Source: Phycisphaerales bacterium
GTDB taxonomy: Bacteria; Planctomycetota; Phycisphaerae; Phycisphaerales; UBA1924
NCBI GenBank assembly: GCA_022843545.1
Contig: JALHNL010000029.1
Coordinates: 1 to 32,483 of the forward strand
DNA: 32,483 bases
Direction: 5' to 3'
Each line of letters opens with the position of its first letter. Within the stretch, counting starts at the first letter, position 1. The position numbers were made by a program, and so were the translations under genes. Below, piece by piece: positions 8,246 through 17,050 of this stretch. Under the pieces are notes generated by a model. The model ran no database searches. It saw nothing but the letters and a program-made list of their open reading frames with translations, and was not told where the DNA came from.

Positions 8246-8701
8246 CTAGACAATGAGCGCGCAATGCCAGCGCTGCGAAACGCGGTTGGCTCTCAGATGC
8301 AGCGGCGTTCGCCACCACGAGCGAGCACTAGGCTTGACCGCCTCATCAGGCTTCGGCAGGCTCAACACGTAGGTGTTCGCCAGCGTTGCCACGAGGTTGA
8401 ACTCGTGTGACACCGACGGGAGCCGTGAATCGACCTTCAGGCCGGCACCACCCGAGGTGCCTTGGCACGATGGGCAGGAGGAACAATCCGAGGGAGCGGG
8501 GACGTCCCACTGGCCAGACTCGCAATCTCCAGCATCGGACGACGAGCTTGCGAGATCTTGGCAGCACGAATCGGAGGATGCCACTTCCGGCACGGCATCG
8601 CCGCAGGTCGAGCCAGCGAGCGTCATCGCTTGGCAGCAGCACAGCGGCGACCAAAGGCCGATGAGCAGGGCAACCAAGATGCGGAGCAGCGGGTGTCGCA
8701 T
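8246..8701 (-). CDS. small Cys-rich exported protein (paralogue 2)
   Basis: About 151 residues starting at ATG 8701. It shows a basic start, a hydrophobic helix (LLRILVALLIGLW) and a CCC triplet, then many cysteines including SCC, SDC, SSCPSC, and ends with HCALIV exactly like the gene at 62-544. The 3' DNA around the two stops is also similar (ATGAGCGCGCA on the plus strand). Eleven cysteines in a short mature chain suggest metal or thiol chemistry outside the cytoplasm. It heads the leftward operon (adaptor, ATPase, two permeases, OB-like protein). There is no Shine-Dalgarno sequence; a TATCCT box sits 12 bases ahead of the ATG, which hints at a short-leader transcript. Family unrecognised. 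Confidence 0.62.
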   Translation of the reverse strand: MRHPLLRILVALLIGLWSPLCCCQAMTLAGSTCGDAVPEVASSDSCCQDLASSSSDAGDCESGQWDVPAPSDCSSCPSCQGTSGGAGLKVDSRLPSVSHEFNLVATLANTYVLSLPKPDEAVKPSARSWWRTPLHLRANRVSQRWHCALIV

Positions 8702-8826
8702 TTGAGGAGGAAAAGGATACCCTGTCGGAACAAACGGGCCCGATTGTACTACCGCGACGGCGGATGATCGGTTCAACGTCATCGGCAAATTCACTGGACG
8801 ATTCCGGCCGAACGACCGATAGGCTG

Positions 8827-8864
8827 GATAGTCTCGAACACTATCGCTTCGCGAGCGGTACAAT
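8827..8864 (+). promoter_or_regulatory. candidate operator and -10 box of the rightward metal operon
   Basis: An inverted repeat GATAGT-N7-ACTATC (8827-8845) sits where the -35 region would be, followed by TACAAT (8859-8864) 12 bases before the ATG at 8877. No good -35 hexamer is present, which fits an activator-dependent or repressed promoter. It lies in the 175-bp region between the two divergent efflux operons. Role is inferred from position only. Confidence 0.4.
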
Positions 8865-8876
8865 GACATTGACACC

Positions 8877-9341
8877 ATGACCCGAACTCTACCCCAACGC
8901 CTGATCGCGCTCGTCTGCCTCGTGGCCTTTGGCCTCGGGCAGACGGTGTTTGCGTCGATGGCGGTTCGGTGTCGAGACGCTTCCGGCCAGACCCGCATCG
9001 AGCTGGGCTGCGCGAAAACCGTCTCGGGTGCCTGCGTCTCGTCCTGCGACGGGTCGGCATTGGACAACGCTGTTTCCAGCGCGCCCCCCGTTGGCGATCA
9101 TGAGCCGGCGGCACCGACCGCACCGTGCCAGGACGAACCGCTCACGCAGTCACTCCCGGTCCTGAAGTCGACGAGCACAGTCTCGAGTGTCGTCTTCACG
9201 GATGCATTTCTCGTTGCAGTCCTCACTTTCGTCATGGACTGGGACGCTGGCGAGCCCGTGCAATCGCTGGCCAGAGCAACCGACCGGGACAGGCCACCAG
9301 ACGAGATCGCGCGCCTGCGCACCGTCATCCTGATCGTCTAG
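8877..9341 (+). CDS. small Cys-containing exported protein (paralogue 3)
   Basis: About 154 residues. A clear signal peptide (MTRTLPQRLIALVCLVAFGL, cleavage around VFA-S) is followed by a short domain with CRD, LGC, GACVSSC and CQDEP cysteines, a Pro/Ala-rich linker, a hydrophobic stretch FLVAVLTFV and the ending RLRTVILIV. The FLVAVL segment and the terminal LIV resemble the protein at 62-544 (VLVAVLEW ... HCALIV), so I place it in the same loose family. Small exported Cys/His proteins often open CzcCBA/CusCBA operons, and this one precedes the CzcC-like gene by 282 bases in which I see no other gene. Probable role: periplasmic metal binding; not proven. Confidence 0.6.
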   Translation: MTRTLPQRLIALVCLVAFGLGQTVFASMAVRCRDASGQTRIELGCAKTVSGACVSSCDGSALDNAVSSAPPVGDHEPAAPTAPCQDEPLTQSLPVLKSTSTVSSVVFTDAFLVAVLTFVMDWDAGEPVQSLARATDRDRPPDEIARLRTVILIV

Positions 9342-9623
9342 GAACTGATCGAACCCGTCACCCCGCTCGCGGTGTGCCAAGCGCCAACCGCCCCAGTACA
9401 TCGCGGGCGGGAGTCTGCGTTTCGCACATCGCGCAGTGGACGGTGATGCGAGCGTCCAGTCACTTGCCGTTGCGCGGCACTGCGTGACGGTGATCGCTCT
9501 TTCCCCAACCCTTTCCCGCCATCCCAAGTTTGTCGATTCGCCTGCGTGGTCCGCGCCGAAGTGGCTCGGCCGCAGAGCGAACGCACCCGTTCATGCATCA
9601 TCCCTCTGCCAGGCCGACACCTC

Positions 9624-11090
9624 ATGAAGAGCCAAACCTCCAAGCAACTGCAAGGCCTCTCTCGACCCTGTTCTCGCGGGGCAAGCGTGGCCGTGCTCGT
9701 CGCCACCACTGCCCTGACGCTCCAGGGCTGTCACTCGACGCCAAAGGTCGACAGCGAAGCGGCCCAGTCGATCAGCACCGCCGTTGGGCTGGCCGTTCCC
9801 ATCGAGTTCAAGGTCGTGGGTCCTGAAGGCGGCCCGATCGACGAACCATCCGACAGTTCTGAATCAGGCTCACGACTCACGCTGAGCGATGCTGTCCGGC
9901 GTGCGATCACAACCGACCCCGGGTTGCAGGCCGCGCTTGCACGCGTGCGGATGGCGATGGCCGACGCGGATCAGTCGCGGCTGCTGCCGAATCCAGTGCT
10001 CAACGTCGTGCTCCGGTGGGGTCCGGGCAAGCCGCAGATTGAGGCTTCGCTCGCCCAGGACTTCGTGCAGGCCCTCCAGATTCCACGCAGATCCAGTGCG
10101 GCGGACAATCGGCTCCGCCAGACTGCGGCGGAGGCGGTGGTCGTCGCGATTGATCTCGCGAGCGAGACGCAGGAGCGATATGCCGCAGCGCAGGCCTCCG
10201 CATCGCAGATCCCAATCCTTCAAGAGCGTCTTGGACTGCTCGACAAACTCACGAACATCGCCAAGTCACGGCTGAATGCTGGTGAAGGCACCCGGAGCGA
10301 TCTCACGGTACTCCAAGCGCAGCGTGTGGAACTCAGCGTCGAGATCGACCAAGCAACGCTGACCGAGCGCGAAGAACGACTGCGGCTGGCGCGACTCGTA
10401 GGCACCCCTTCGTCGGCAGCGACCTGGACACTCGACCCCTGGACTGCTCCTGCGATCGATCTCCAGTCCGAGACCCGCTGGATCGACGCCGCGCTGATGC
10501 AGCGACCTGAGGTGCAAGCCATCGCATGGAAGCTCAAGGCTCTCGGCGACGACGAGGCATTGGTCCGGCTCTTGCCCTGGGAAGGTGCGAGCGCCGGGCT
10601 CGACGTGCAACGCGACGACAAGTGGTTCGCCGGTCCCTCTGTCTCAACGCCGATTCCCATCTTCGACATGGGGCAGGCCAGGCGTGCTCGCGTAACCGCC
10701 GAACAGATCGAGGCACGGCATGAACTCACGCTCGCCAAGCGGAAGATCGTGGAGGAAGTCCGCGTCGCGTACGCAACGCTCAACGCCAGCGTGGCCAACC
10801 TGTCCCGAATTCGCAGCGAGCTCATCCCGATCCAGGAGCAGCGGCGTTCGCTTGCGGAGGATGCATTCCGCGCGGGGCAGACGGACGCAACCGGGCTGTT
10901 CCTCGCCGAGCAGGACCTTCGGCTGGCGCGTCTGAAGGCGATCGAAGTCGAGCGACAGGCCGCGACCGCTCTGGTCCGGCTTGAACGCGCCGTGGGCGGA
11001 CCGGGAGTGCTGGCACGAACATCGGCGGCGGCGGTTGGCGCAGGTTCTTCTCCAGCCACGGCAGCGTCCGCATCAGGAGCGAAGCCATGA
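9624..11090 (+). CDS. czcC: CzcC/CusC-like outer-membrane efflux lipoprotein
   Basis: About 488 residues from ATG 9624. A signal peptide ends in a lipobox-like LTLQGC with Cys36 as the lipidation site. The remainder has the duplicated TolC/OEP pattern: LSDAVRRAITTDPGLQAALARV, then long Ala/Gln/Glu/Arg helices, then a second half beginning near WIDAALMQRPEVQAIAWKL with the SVSTPIPIFDMGQARRARV strand-turn region. Such proteins trimerise into a channel spanning the outer membrane. It shares its last bases with an alternative start of the next gene and belongs with the CzcB- and CzcA-like genes downstream. It might also serve the divergent ABC exporter, which has no channel of its own nearby. Confidence 0.85.
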   Translation: MKSQTSKQLQGLSRPCSRGASVAVLVATTALTLQGCHSTPKVDSEAAQSISTAVGLAVPIEFKVVGPEGGPIDEPSDSSESGSRLTLSDAVRRAITTDPGLQAALARVRMAMADADQSRLLPNPVLNVVLRWGPGKPQIEASLAQDFVQALQIPRRSSAADNRLRQTAAEAVVVAIDLASETQERYAAAQASASQIPILQERLGLLDKLTNIAKSRLNAGEGTRSDLTVLQAQRVELSVEIDQATLTEREERLRLARLVGTPSSAATWTLDPWTAPAIDLQSETRWIDAALMQRPEVQAIAWKLKALGDDEALVRLLPWEGASAGLDVQRDDKWFAGPSVSTPIPIFDMGQARRARVTAEQIEARHELTLAKRKIVEEVRVAYATLNASVANLSRIRSELIPIQEQRRSLAEDAFRAGQTDATGLFLAEQDLRLARLKAIEVERQAATALVRLERAVGGPGVLARTSAAAVGAGSSPATAASASGAKP

Positions 11091-11158
11091 CCAGTAGTCC
11101 AACGACCACTTCTCGCACGATCAGTCCTCCAGAACACCACGCAAGCCAAAGGACATTC

Positions 11159-12514
11159 ATGCTTCTGAATCGCACTGCCTCTCTGTTCTTCGCCAGCTCG
11201 GCCCTGCTTGTGTTCACGATGATGCCCGGATGCAAGAAGCATCAAGAGGACGACGGCCATGACCATGCGCCGAAGTCCGGCGCGGCGGCGAAAGCAGATG
11301 ACCACTCGGGGCACGACCACGGCAGCGGCGGTCACAGCGAGGGCGAGGGTGCGCACGCCGATGAGGTCAAGCTCACGGCGGACGCGATCGCTCGCTATGG
11401 CGTCAAGGACGAGGCCGCGCAGCTCTGGATTCTCAAGCCCACCGTGCTCACGCCCGCTCGCGTCGCCTTCAACACCGAGGCGATGGCCCATGTGGGGTCG
11501 CCGCTGCGGGGGCGAGCGGTCGAGGTAAAAGTCCGCCTCGGTGACACGGTCAAGGGCGGACAGGAACTCGTCATCATCGAGAGCCCGGAACTCGGCGAAG
11601 CCCAGGCGGACTACCTCCAGAAGAAGACCGCCGTGCTCACGGCTAGCCCAGCGGTCGAACTCAGCAAGGTCGCCTGGGAGCGAGCCAAGGGGCTGTACGA
11701 GCAGTCGCAGGGCATCTCGCTCACCGAGGTGCAGCGCCGCGAGGCTGAGCACAAGGCCGCGATCGCCAGCGTCAAGGCGGCCGAGGCCGCTGCGATGGCC
11801 TCCGAGAACCGCTTGCACTTGCTCGGCATGAAGCAGGACGAAGTCGCCGCGCTCGCCGCAACCAGTGAAATCGCGCCGCGTCACGCGATCAAGGCCGCGA
11901 TCGATGGGCAGGTCGTGCAGCGCGAAGTCACGCTCGGCGAACTTGTCGGACCCGACCGTGAAGCCCTGATGGTCCTGGCGGATACGAGCCTGCTCTGGGT
12001 GCTCGCCGATGTGCCCGAGGCCAAGCTCGCGGGCATCGCCATGGGCGCGAAGGCGTGGATCACGATCGGATCGACAACGGGTCGTGGCGATAGTGCCGCC
12101 GCGCCGAAGTTCGAGGGCACCGTCTCGTTCATCGCCCCGCTCGTGGACCCGACGACCCGCACCGCCCAGGTGCGGATCGACGTCCCCGCAGCACTTGAGA
12201 ATGGCCTGACGCTCAAACCCGGCATGTTCGCCCAGGCCGAAATCGTTGCCTCGGTGCCCGGCGGCGCGGACCCCGCGCCCGTCGTCGCCGTGCCCGACGA
12301 GGCGATCCAGACCGTCGAGGGCGGTCCCGCCGTCTTCGTCCCCGTCGCCAATGAGCCCAACACCTTCGCCAAGCGGGCGGTCACCATCGGCAAGCCCATC
12401 GGCGGCCTCGTCCCCATCTATTCCGGCCTGGTCGAGGGTGAGCGGTTCGTGATCGCCGGCACGTTCATCCTCAAGGCAGAGCTCGGCAAGGGCTCCGCGG
12501 CGCATGAGCACTAA
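11159..12514 (+). CDS. czcB: CzcB-like RND periplasmic adaptor, His-rich
   Basis: About 451 residues from ATG 11159, preceded by AAGGA. An ATG at 11087 overlapping the upstream stop as ATGA is possible, but the lipoprotein signal (LVFTMMPGC, Cys25) begins only at the later start. Residues 28-67 are a His/Asp/Gly-rich tail (GHDH, HSGHDHG), a presumed metal-catching segment seen in CzcB-type adaptors. Then follow the first lipoyl half (HVGSPLRGRAVEVKVRLGDTV), an alpha hairpin, the second lipoyl half (HAIKAAIDGQVVQREVTLGE), and beta-barrel and membrane-proximal domains. It links the RND pump to the outer-membrane channel. The next gene begins 24 bases later behind AAGGAG. Confidence 0.88.
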   Translation: MLLNRTASLFFASSALLVFTMMPGCKKHQEDDGHDHAPKSGAAAKADDHSGHDHGSGGHSEGEGAHADEVKLTADAIARYGVKDEAAQLWILKPTVLTPARVAFNTEAMAHVGSPLRGRAVEVKVRLGDTVKGGQELVIIESPELGEAQADYLQKKTAVLTASPAVELSKVAWERAKGLYEQSQGISLTEVQRREAEHKAAIASVKAAEAAAMASENRLHLLGMKQDEVAALAATSEIAPRHAIKAAIDGQVVQREVTLGELVGPDREALMVLADTSLLWVLADVPEAKLAGIAMGAKAWITIGSTTGRGDSAAAPKFEGTVSFIAPLVDPTTRTAQVRIDVPAALENGLTLKPGMFAQAEIVASVPGGADPAPVVAVPDEAIQTVEGGPAVFVPVANEPNTFAKRAVTIGKPIGGLVPIYSGLVEGERFVIAGTFILKAELGKGSAAHEH

Positions 12515-12538
12515 ACCACGCCGCTCAAGGAGTTCCCA

Positions 12539-15500
12539 ATGCTTGAATCTCTGCTTCATTTCTCCATCAAGAACCGCTGGCTCGTCGTGATTCTCACAGC
12601 GGTGGTCGCGGCCGTCGGCTTCTTCCAGCTCAAGAAGCTTCCCATCGACGCCGTCCCGGACATCACCAACAACCAGGTGCAGATCAACGCCGTCGCGGCA
12701 AGTCTGTCACCCTTTGAGGTTGAGCAGCAGGTGACGTTCCCGATGGAGAATGCCCTCGCGGGTATCCCGGGCTTGCAATACACCCGCTCGCTCTCGCGCA
12801 ACGGGTTCTCGCAGGTGACGGCGGTCTTTGACGACGGCGTGGACATCTACTTCGCGCGTCAGCAAGTCGGCGAGCGCCTGCGCGAGGCGGCGGGTGCGCT
12901 GCCGCCGGGCGTCGAGACGGTCATGGGCCCCATCGCCACGGGACTCGGCGAGGTGTACATGTACACCGTCGAGTACGAGCACCCGCACGGCAAGGGCGCG
13001 ACGATCGAGGACGGCAAGGTCGGCTGGCAGTCTGATGGCTCGTACCTCTCGCCCGAGGGGCGGCGGCTCACCACCGAGGTCGAGCTGGCCTCGTATCTGC
13101 GTGAAGTGCAGGACTGGATCATCCGCCCGCAGCTCAAGGGCGTGAAGGACGTGGCGGGCGTGGACGCCATCGGCGGGTTTGTCAAGCAGTACCACGTCCA
13201 GCCCGACCCGATGAAGCTGGTCTCTTATGGGCTGACCTTCCACAACGTGATCGAGGCGATGGAGCGGAACAACGTCTCCACCGGCGCGGGGTACGTCGAG
13301 CACAAGGGGGAGAGTTACCTCGTCCGCGCGACGGGCCGCATCCAAACCATCGAGGAAATCGAGAGCATCGTTGTCGGCACGCGCAACGGCGTGCCCGTGT
13401 ACGTGCGCGACGTGGTGGGTGTCAACGGCGTAGGGCTGGGCCGCGAACTCCGCACCGGCTCGGCCAGCGAAAACGGCGAGGACGTGGTGGTGGGCACGGC
13501 CATCATGCTCATCGGGGCTAACAGCCGCACGGTGGCGGCGGCGGTCGATGCCAAGATGGCCGAGATCCAGCGCTCGCTCCCCGCGGGGATCAAGGCCAAG
13601 ACGGTCCTGAACCGCACCAAGCTCGTGGACGCGACCATCGCCACGGTGCAGAAGAACCTCATCGAGGGCGCGATCCTGGTGATCGTGGTGCTCTTGCTGC
13701 TGCTGGGCAACTGGCGGGCCGCGCTCATCTGCTCGCTGGCGATCCCGCTCTCGATGCTCATGACCGCCACGGGCATGGTGCAGAGCAAGGTCAGCGGCAA
13801 CCTGATGTCGCTGGGCGCGATCGACTTCGGCCTGATCGTGGACGGTGCGGTCATCATCGTGGAGAACTGCCTGCGGCGACTGGCCGAGGAGCAGCACCAT
13901 AAGGGCAGATTGCTCACGCTGCAAGAGCGCTTGCACATCGTCTTCGACGCGAGCAAAGAGGTCCGCAAGGCCACCGCCTTCGGCGAGGCGATCATCATCA
14001 CGGTCTACTTCCCCATCCTCGCCCTCTCGGGCGTCGAGGGCAAGATGTTCCACCCGATGGCCCTGACCGTGATCCTCGCCCTCATCGCGGCGTTCATCCT
14101 CTCGCTGACCTTTATCCCCGCGATGGTCGCCCTGTGCATCACCGGCAAGGTTACCGAAAAGGACATGTTCCTGATCCGTTGGGCAAAGAAGGTCTACGAG
14201 CCGGTGGTCCGCTGGGCCGTCAAGCTCCGCTACGCGGTAGTGATCGGCGCGGTGGTCGCGTTCCTGGGTTCGCTGGCCCTCTTCACGCGGCTCGGGCAGG
14301 AGTTCGTCCCCACGCTCGACGAGAAGGACATCGCGATGCACGCGATGCGCATCGCCTCCACCGGCATCACGCAGTCGCAAAAGATGCAGTACGACGTGGA
14401 GAAGGCCGTGTCGGCGTTCCCCGAGGTCGCGTTCGTCTACTCCAAGACCGGCACGGCGGAACTGGCCTCCGACCCCATGCCGCCCAACGTCTCCGACACG
14501 TTCATCATCCTCAAGGACAAGAGCCAGTGGCGGAGCGAGGCCGAACTCGACAAGCTCATCGCCGAGAAGACCGAAGAGATGGAGAAGATGGGCTCGCACG
14601 GCGGCGGCGAGGACGGGCACGGGCACGGTGAGGAGGGCGGGCATGAACACGGGGAGGTACAGGTTGAGGGCCATAAGGGCAAACTCATCAAACTCATCGA
14701 ACTTACGGTGCAGACCGTCCCGGGCAACAACTACGAGTTCACGCAGCCGATCCAGATGCGCTTCAACGAGCTGATCTCGGGCGTGCGCGGCGACGTGGCG
14801 GTCAAGGTCTACGGCGACGACTTCGCGTCGATGCAGAAGACCGCGGCGAGTGTGCTGGCCACGCTGCAATCGGTTCCAGGCGCGGCAGACGCCAAGGTCG
14901 AGCAGACCGAGGGGCTGCCCGTGATGACCGTGGAGCCCGACCGCGCGGCCCTGGCTCGCTACGGCCTCAACGTCTCGGACGTGCAGGAAGTCGTCGCCGT
15001 GGCGATGGGAGGCCGCGAGGCCGGGCTCGTCTTTGAGGGCGACCGCCGCTTCGACCTGGTGGTGCGCCTGCCCGACGACCTGCGCGGCAAGATCGACATG
15101 CTCGAACGCCTCCCGATCCCGCTCCCAAGCGGCGATGGTGAAGCAAAGCAGGTCATCCAAACCGCCAGCATCGACGGCGGGACGGGCCTCTTGCAAGGGC
15201 AGGAGGAGATGGGCTTTGTCCCGCTGGGCGCGGTGGCGCGGGTCGAGATCGCCGAGGGCATCAACCAGATCAGCCGCGAGAACGGCAAGCGGCGCATCGT
15301 CGTGCAGTGCAACGTGCGCGGGCGAGACCTGGGGTCGTTCGTGAACGAAGCCCAGACCAAGATGGCGCAGGTGAGCCTCCCCGCCGGGCAGTGGCTCGTC
15401 TGGGGCGGGCAGTACGAGAATCTCGTCGCGGCCAAGCAGCGGCTCACGATCGTCGTGCCGATCTGCTTCATCCTGATCCTGCTGCTGCTCTTCGCCACGT

Positions 15501-16159
15501 TTAAGAGCTTCAAGTACTCGCTGCTGGTCTTCGCGGCGGTGCCGCTGGGGCTGACCGGCGGCGTCATCGCGCTCTGGGTCCGAGGCATGCCCTTCTCGAT
15601 CTCGGCGGCGGTGGGCTTCATCGCCCTCTCGGGCGTCGCGGTCCTGAACGGCTTGGTGATGATCATCTTTATCAACCAGTTGCGGGAGAAGGGCGAACGC
15701 TTGGAGGACGCGATCATCCACGGGTCGATCACCCGCCTCCGCCCCGTCCTGATGACCGCGCTGGTCGCTTCACTCGGCTTTGTGCCGATGGCCCTGGCCA
15801 CCGGCACCGGTGCGGAGGTGCAACGCCCGCTCGCCACCGTCGTCATCGGCGGCCTGATCTCCAGCACGCTGCTCACGCTCATCGTCCTCCCGGCCCTCTA
15901 CCGCATCTTCACCGGCACGAGCAAGGACGGCAAACCCGGCCCCAGGCCCGAGGTGTGGGAGAAGGATGAACCGACTCCCGCGCTCGCGGGCGGCGAAGCC
16001 GTCTCCACGGCACACGCGAGAGAGGGCAATGTCCGCGCGGACCAACACGCGGCGACCGGGAGCCCCCCATCCACACCGCCGCCCGCGTCACCCTCACCGC
16101 CAACGCCGCCGTCTGTCACCCCGCCGTCGGCGGACCCAAAGCCCGAACCCAAGTCCTGA
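12539..16159 (+). CDS. czcA: CzcA-like heavy-metal RND efflux pump
   Basis: 1206 residues, longer than the usual 1030-1060. It begins with SLLHFSIKNRWLVVILTAV (first helix) and KKLPIDAVPDITNNQVQI, standard for heavy-metal RND pumps. The fourth-helix motif DFGLIVDGAVIIVEN (D429, D435) is the Co/Zn/Cd (HME1) version rather than the Cu/Ag one. Twelve membrane helices are distributed in two halves around two periplasmic domains. The second periplasmic domain holds a His/Gly/Glu-rich insertion at about residues 686-712, and the C-terminus has a Pro/Ala/Ser-rich tail of around 70 residues; both account for the extra length. It uses the proton gradient to drive divalent metal from periplasm (or cytoplasm) into the CzcC channel. 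Confidence 0.92.
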   Translation: MLESLLHFSIKNRWLVVILTAVVAAVGFFQLKKLPIDAVPDITNNQVQINAVAASLSPFEVEQQVTFPMENALAGIPGLQYTRSLSRNGFSQVTAVFDDGVDIYFARQQVGERLREAAGALPPGVETVMGPIATGLGEVYMYTVEYEHPHGKGATIEDGKVGWQSDGSYLSPEGRRLTTEVELASYLREVQDWIIRPQLKGVKDVAGVDAIGGFVKQYHVQPDPMKLVSYGLTFHNVIEAMERNNVSTGAGYVEHKGESYLVRATGRIQTIEEIESIVVGTRNGVPVYVRDVVGVNGVGLGRELRTGSASENGEDVVVGTAIMLIGANSRTVAAAVDAKMAEIQRSLPAGIKAKTVLNRTKLVDATIATVQKNLIEGAILVIVVLLLLLGNWRAALICSLAIPLSMLMTATGMVQSKVSGNLMSLGAIDFGLIVDGAVIIVENCLRRLAEEQHHKGRLLTLQERLHIVFDASKEVRKATAFGEAIIITVYFPILALSGVEGKMFHPMALTVILALIAAFILSLTFIPAMVALCITGKVTEKDMFLIRWAKKVYEPVVRWAVKLRYAVVIGAVVAFLGSLALFTRLGQEFVPTLDEKDIAMHAMRIASTGITQSQKMQYDVEKAVSAFPEVAFVYSKTGTAELASDPMPPNVSDTFIILKDKSQWRSEAELDKLIAEKTEEMEKMGSHGGGEDGHGHGEEGGHEHGEVQVEGHKGKLIKLIELTVQTVPGNNYEFTQPIQMRFNELISGVRGDVAVKVYGDDFASMQKTAASVLATLQSVPGAADAKVEQTEGLPVMTVEPDRAALARYGLNVSDVQEVVAVAMGGREAGLVFEGDRRFDLVVRLPDDLRGKIDMLERLPIPLPSGDGEAKQVIQTASIDGGTGLLQGQEEMGFVPLGAVARVEIAEGINQISRENGKRRIVVQCNVRGRDLGSFVNEAQTKMAQVSLPAGQWLVWGGQYENLVAAKQRLTIVVPICFILILLLLFATFKSFKYSLLVFAAVPLGLTGGVIALWVRGMPFSISAAVGFIALSGVAVLNGLVMIIFINQLREKGERLEDAIIHGSITRLRPVLMTALVASLGFVPMALATGTGAEVQRPLATVVIGGLISSTLLTLIVLPALYRIFTGTSKDGKPGPRPEVWEKDEPTPALAGGEAVSTAHAREGNVRADQHAATGSPPSTPPPASPSPPTPPSVTPPSADPKPEPKS

Positions 16160-16167
16160 TCGCCGCC

Positions 16168-16190
16168 CTCGCGGGCGTGTGCCCCGCGAG
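16168..16190 (+). other. intercistronic hairpin
   Basis: CTCGCGGG and CCCGCGAG form a perfect 8-bp stem with a 7-base loop, directly after the czcA stop. There is no T-run, so it is not a typical terminator; it may stabilise or separate the upstream message from the small genes that follow. Confidence 0.45.
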
Positions 16191-16237
16191 CGTCCGGCAG
16201 TCTCACCCGTGTTCTCTTTTCAGAATGGAGCCTTTCG

Positions 16238-16546
16238 ATGAACCAGTCCAATCCGCGTTCCAAGTCCCTGCTCGTCGGCCTCGCCGCCGGCGTTGGCCTG
16301 ACCGCCCTTGCGGGCGTGCTCATGGGCCAGGGAGCCAGCCAGCCGGTGAAGTCCGAGCCGCAGTACTTCGTCACCGCCGACGGTGGCGATACCGCCCACC
16401 TGTGGGTGCGTGAGGGCACCACCCTCCGCGTGGTCGCCCACGGCGAGTGCAAAGAGTGCAAGGCCAAGGGTGCGGGGGGGCATGACGACCACGACCACAA
16501 GGAAGGCGACGGGCACGACCACAAGAAGCCCGCCACCGGCAAATAA
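16238..16546 (+). CDS. small His/Cys exported protein of the efflux operon
   Basis: 102 residues. Basic start and a hydrophobic helix (LLVGLAAGVGLTALAGVLMG) form a signal anchor or signal peptide. The mature part has one GECKECKAKG (CxxC) motif, then a tail rich in His and Asp (GGHDDHDHKEGDGHDH). This resembles a periplasmic metal buffer or chaperone serving the pump, similar in concept but not in sequence to CusF. ATGGAG lies just before the start at a reasonable spacing. It sits between czcA and a lipoprotein gene on the same strand. No named family is recognised. Confidence 0.65.
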   Translation: MNQSNPRSKSLLVGLAAGVGLTALAGVLMGQGASQPVKSEPQYFVTADGGDTAHLWVREGTTLRVVAHGECKECKAKGAGGHDDHDHKEGDGHDHKKPATGK

Positions 16547-16606
16547 GCCCATCGCTCCGCTCGTGCTCCCGCGCGACCGGAGTCTTCACCTCTTTTGGAG
16601 ACCACT

Positions 16607-17047
16607 ATGCATCGAATCTTTCTCACCGTCGCAAGCCTCGTGTGCCTTGGCGGGTGCGCCTCCAACCGCACCGACCTCGTCAAGTCTGGCTACCTCTCAC
16701 TTCAGCCGACGCTCACGGCGTCGTTGGCACACGCTCCCGAGGTTTACGAACGCGACGGCGCGTTGGTCGTCGAGGGACAGCTTGACTCCTCTGAGACTTC
16801 CAGGGGCGGCCACGTTGACGTGCAGGTCGTCGGACCAGACGGAACTGTCGTGTACGACGCGTCGGTCAACTACAGCAAACCAGCAGCGATGACGCCAACC
16901 GGTCCGAGGGGCTCCTATTCAGGACCTCGGTCTCGTGCAGATAGCCACGCCACATACTCGGTGCGGTTCCCCGGGCTGCCTCCTGCGGGATCGGTCGTTC
17001 GGGTCAAGTTCGATCCTCAGCCTCACCAACCGGAAGGATCGAAGTAA
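16607..17047 (+). CDS. small lipoprotein of the efflux operon
   Basis: About 146 residues from ATG 16607, behind GGAG. The signal MHRIFLTVASLVCLGGC carries a lipobox with Cys17. The rest looks like a single beta-rich domain (VVEGQLDSS, VDVQVVGPDGTVVYDASVNYS, YSVRFPGLPPAGSVVRVKF), perhaps an immunoglobulin-like or FixH-like fold. The first half resembles proteins that describe post-translational surface or metal-cluster accessory lipoproteins, but I cannot name a family. Only three bases separate its stop from the GTG of the P-type ATPase gene, so the two are cotranscribed and probably coupled. Confidence 0.65.
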   Translation: MHRIFLTVASLVCLGGCASNRTDLVKSGYLSLQPTLTASLAHAPEVYERDGALVVEGQLDSSETSRGGHVDVQVVGPDGTVVYDASVNYSKPAAMTPTGPRGSYSGPRSRADSHATYSVRFPGLPPAGSVVRVKFDPQPHQPEGSK

Positions 17048-17050
17048 TCC

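Noticed and set aside
10220-12559. 779-codon open frame antisense to the CzcC and CzcB genes
   Set aside because: Antisense shadow; it crosses two well-supported genes and has no recognisable domain.
12707-15721. 1004-codon open frame antisense to the RND pump gene
   Set aside because: A shadow of high-GC codon use in the real gene; composition is dominated by His, Arg, Asp and Leu with no family features.
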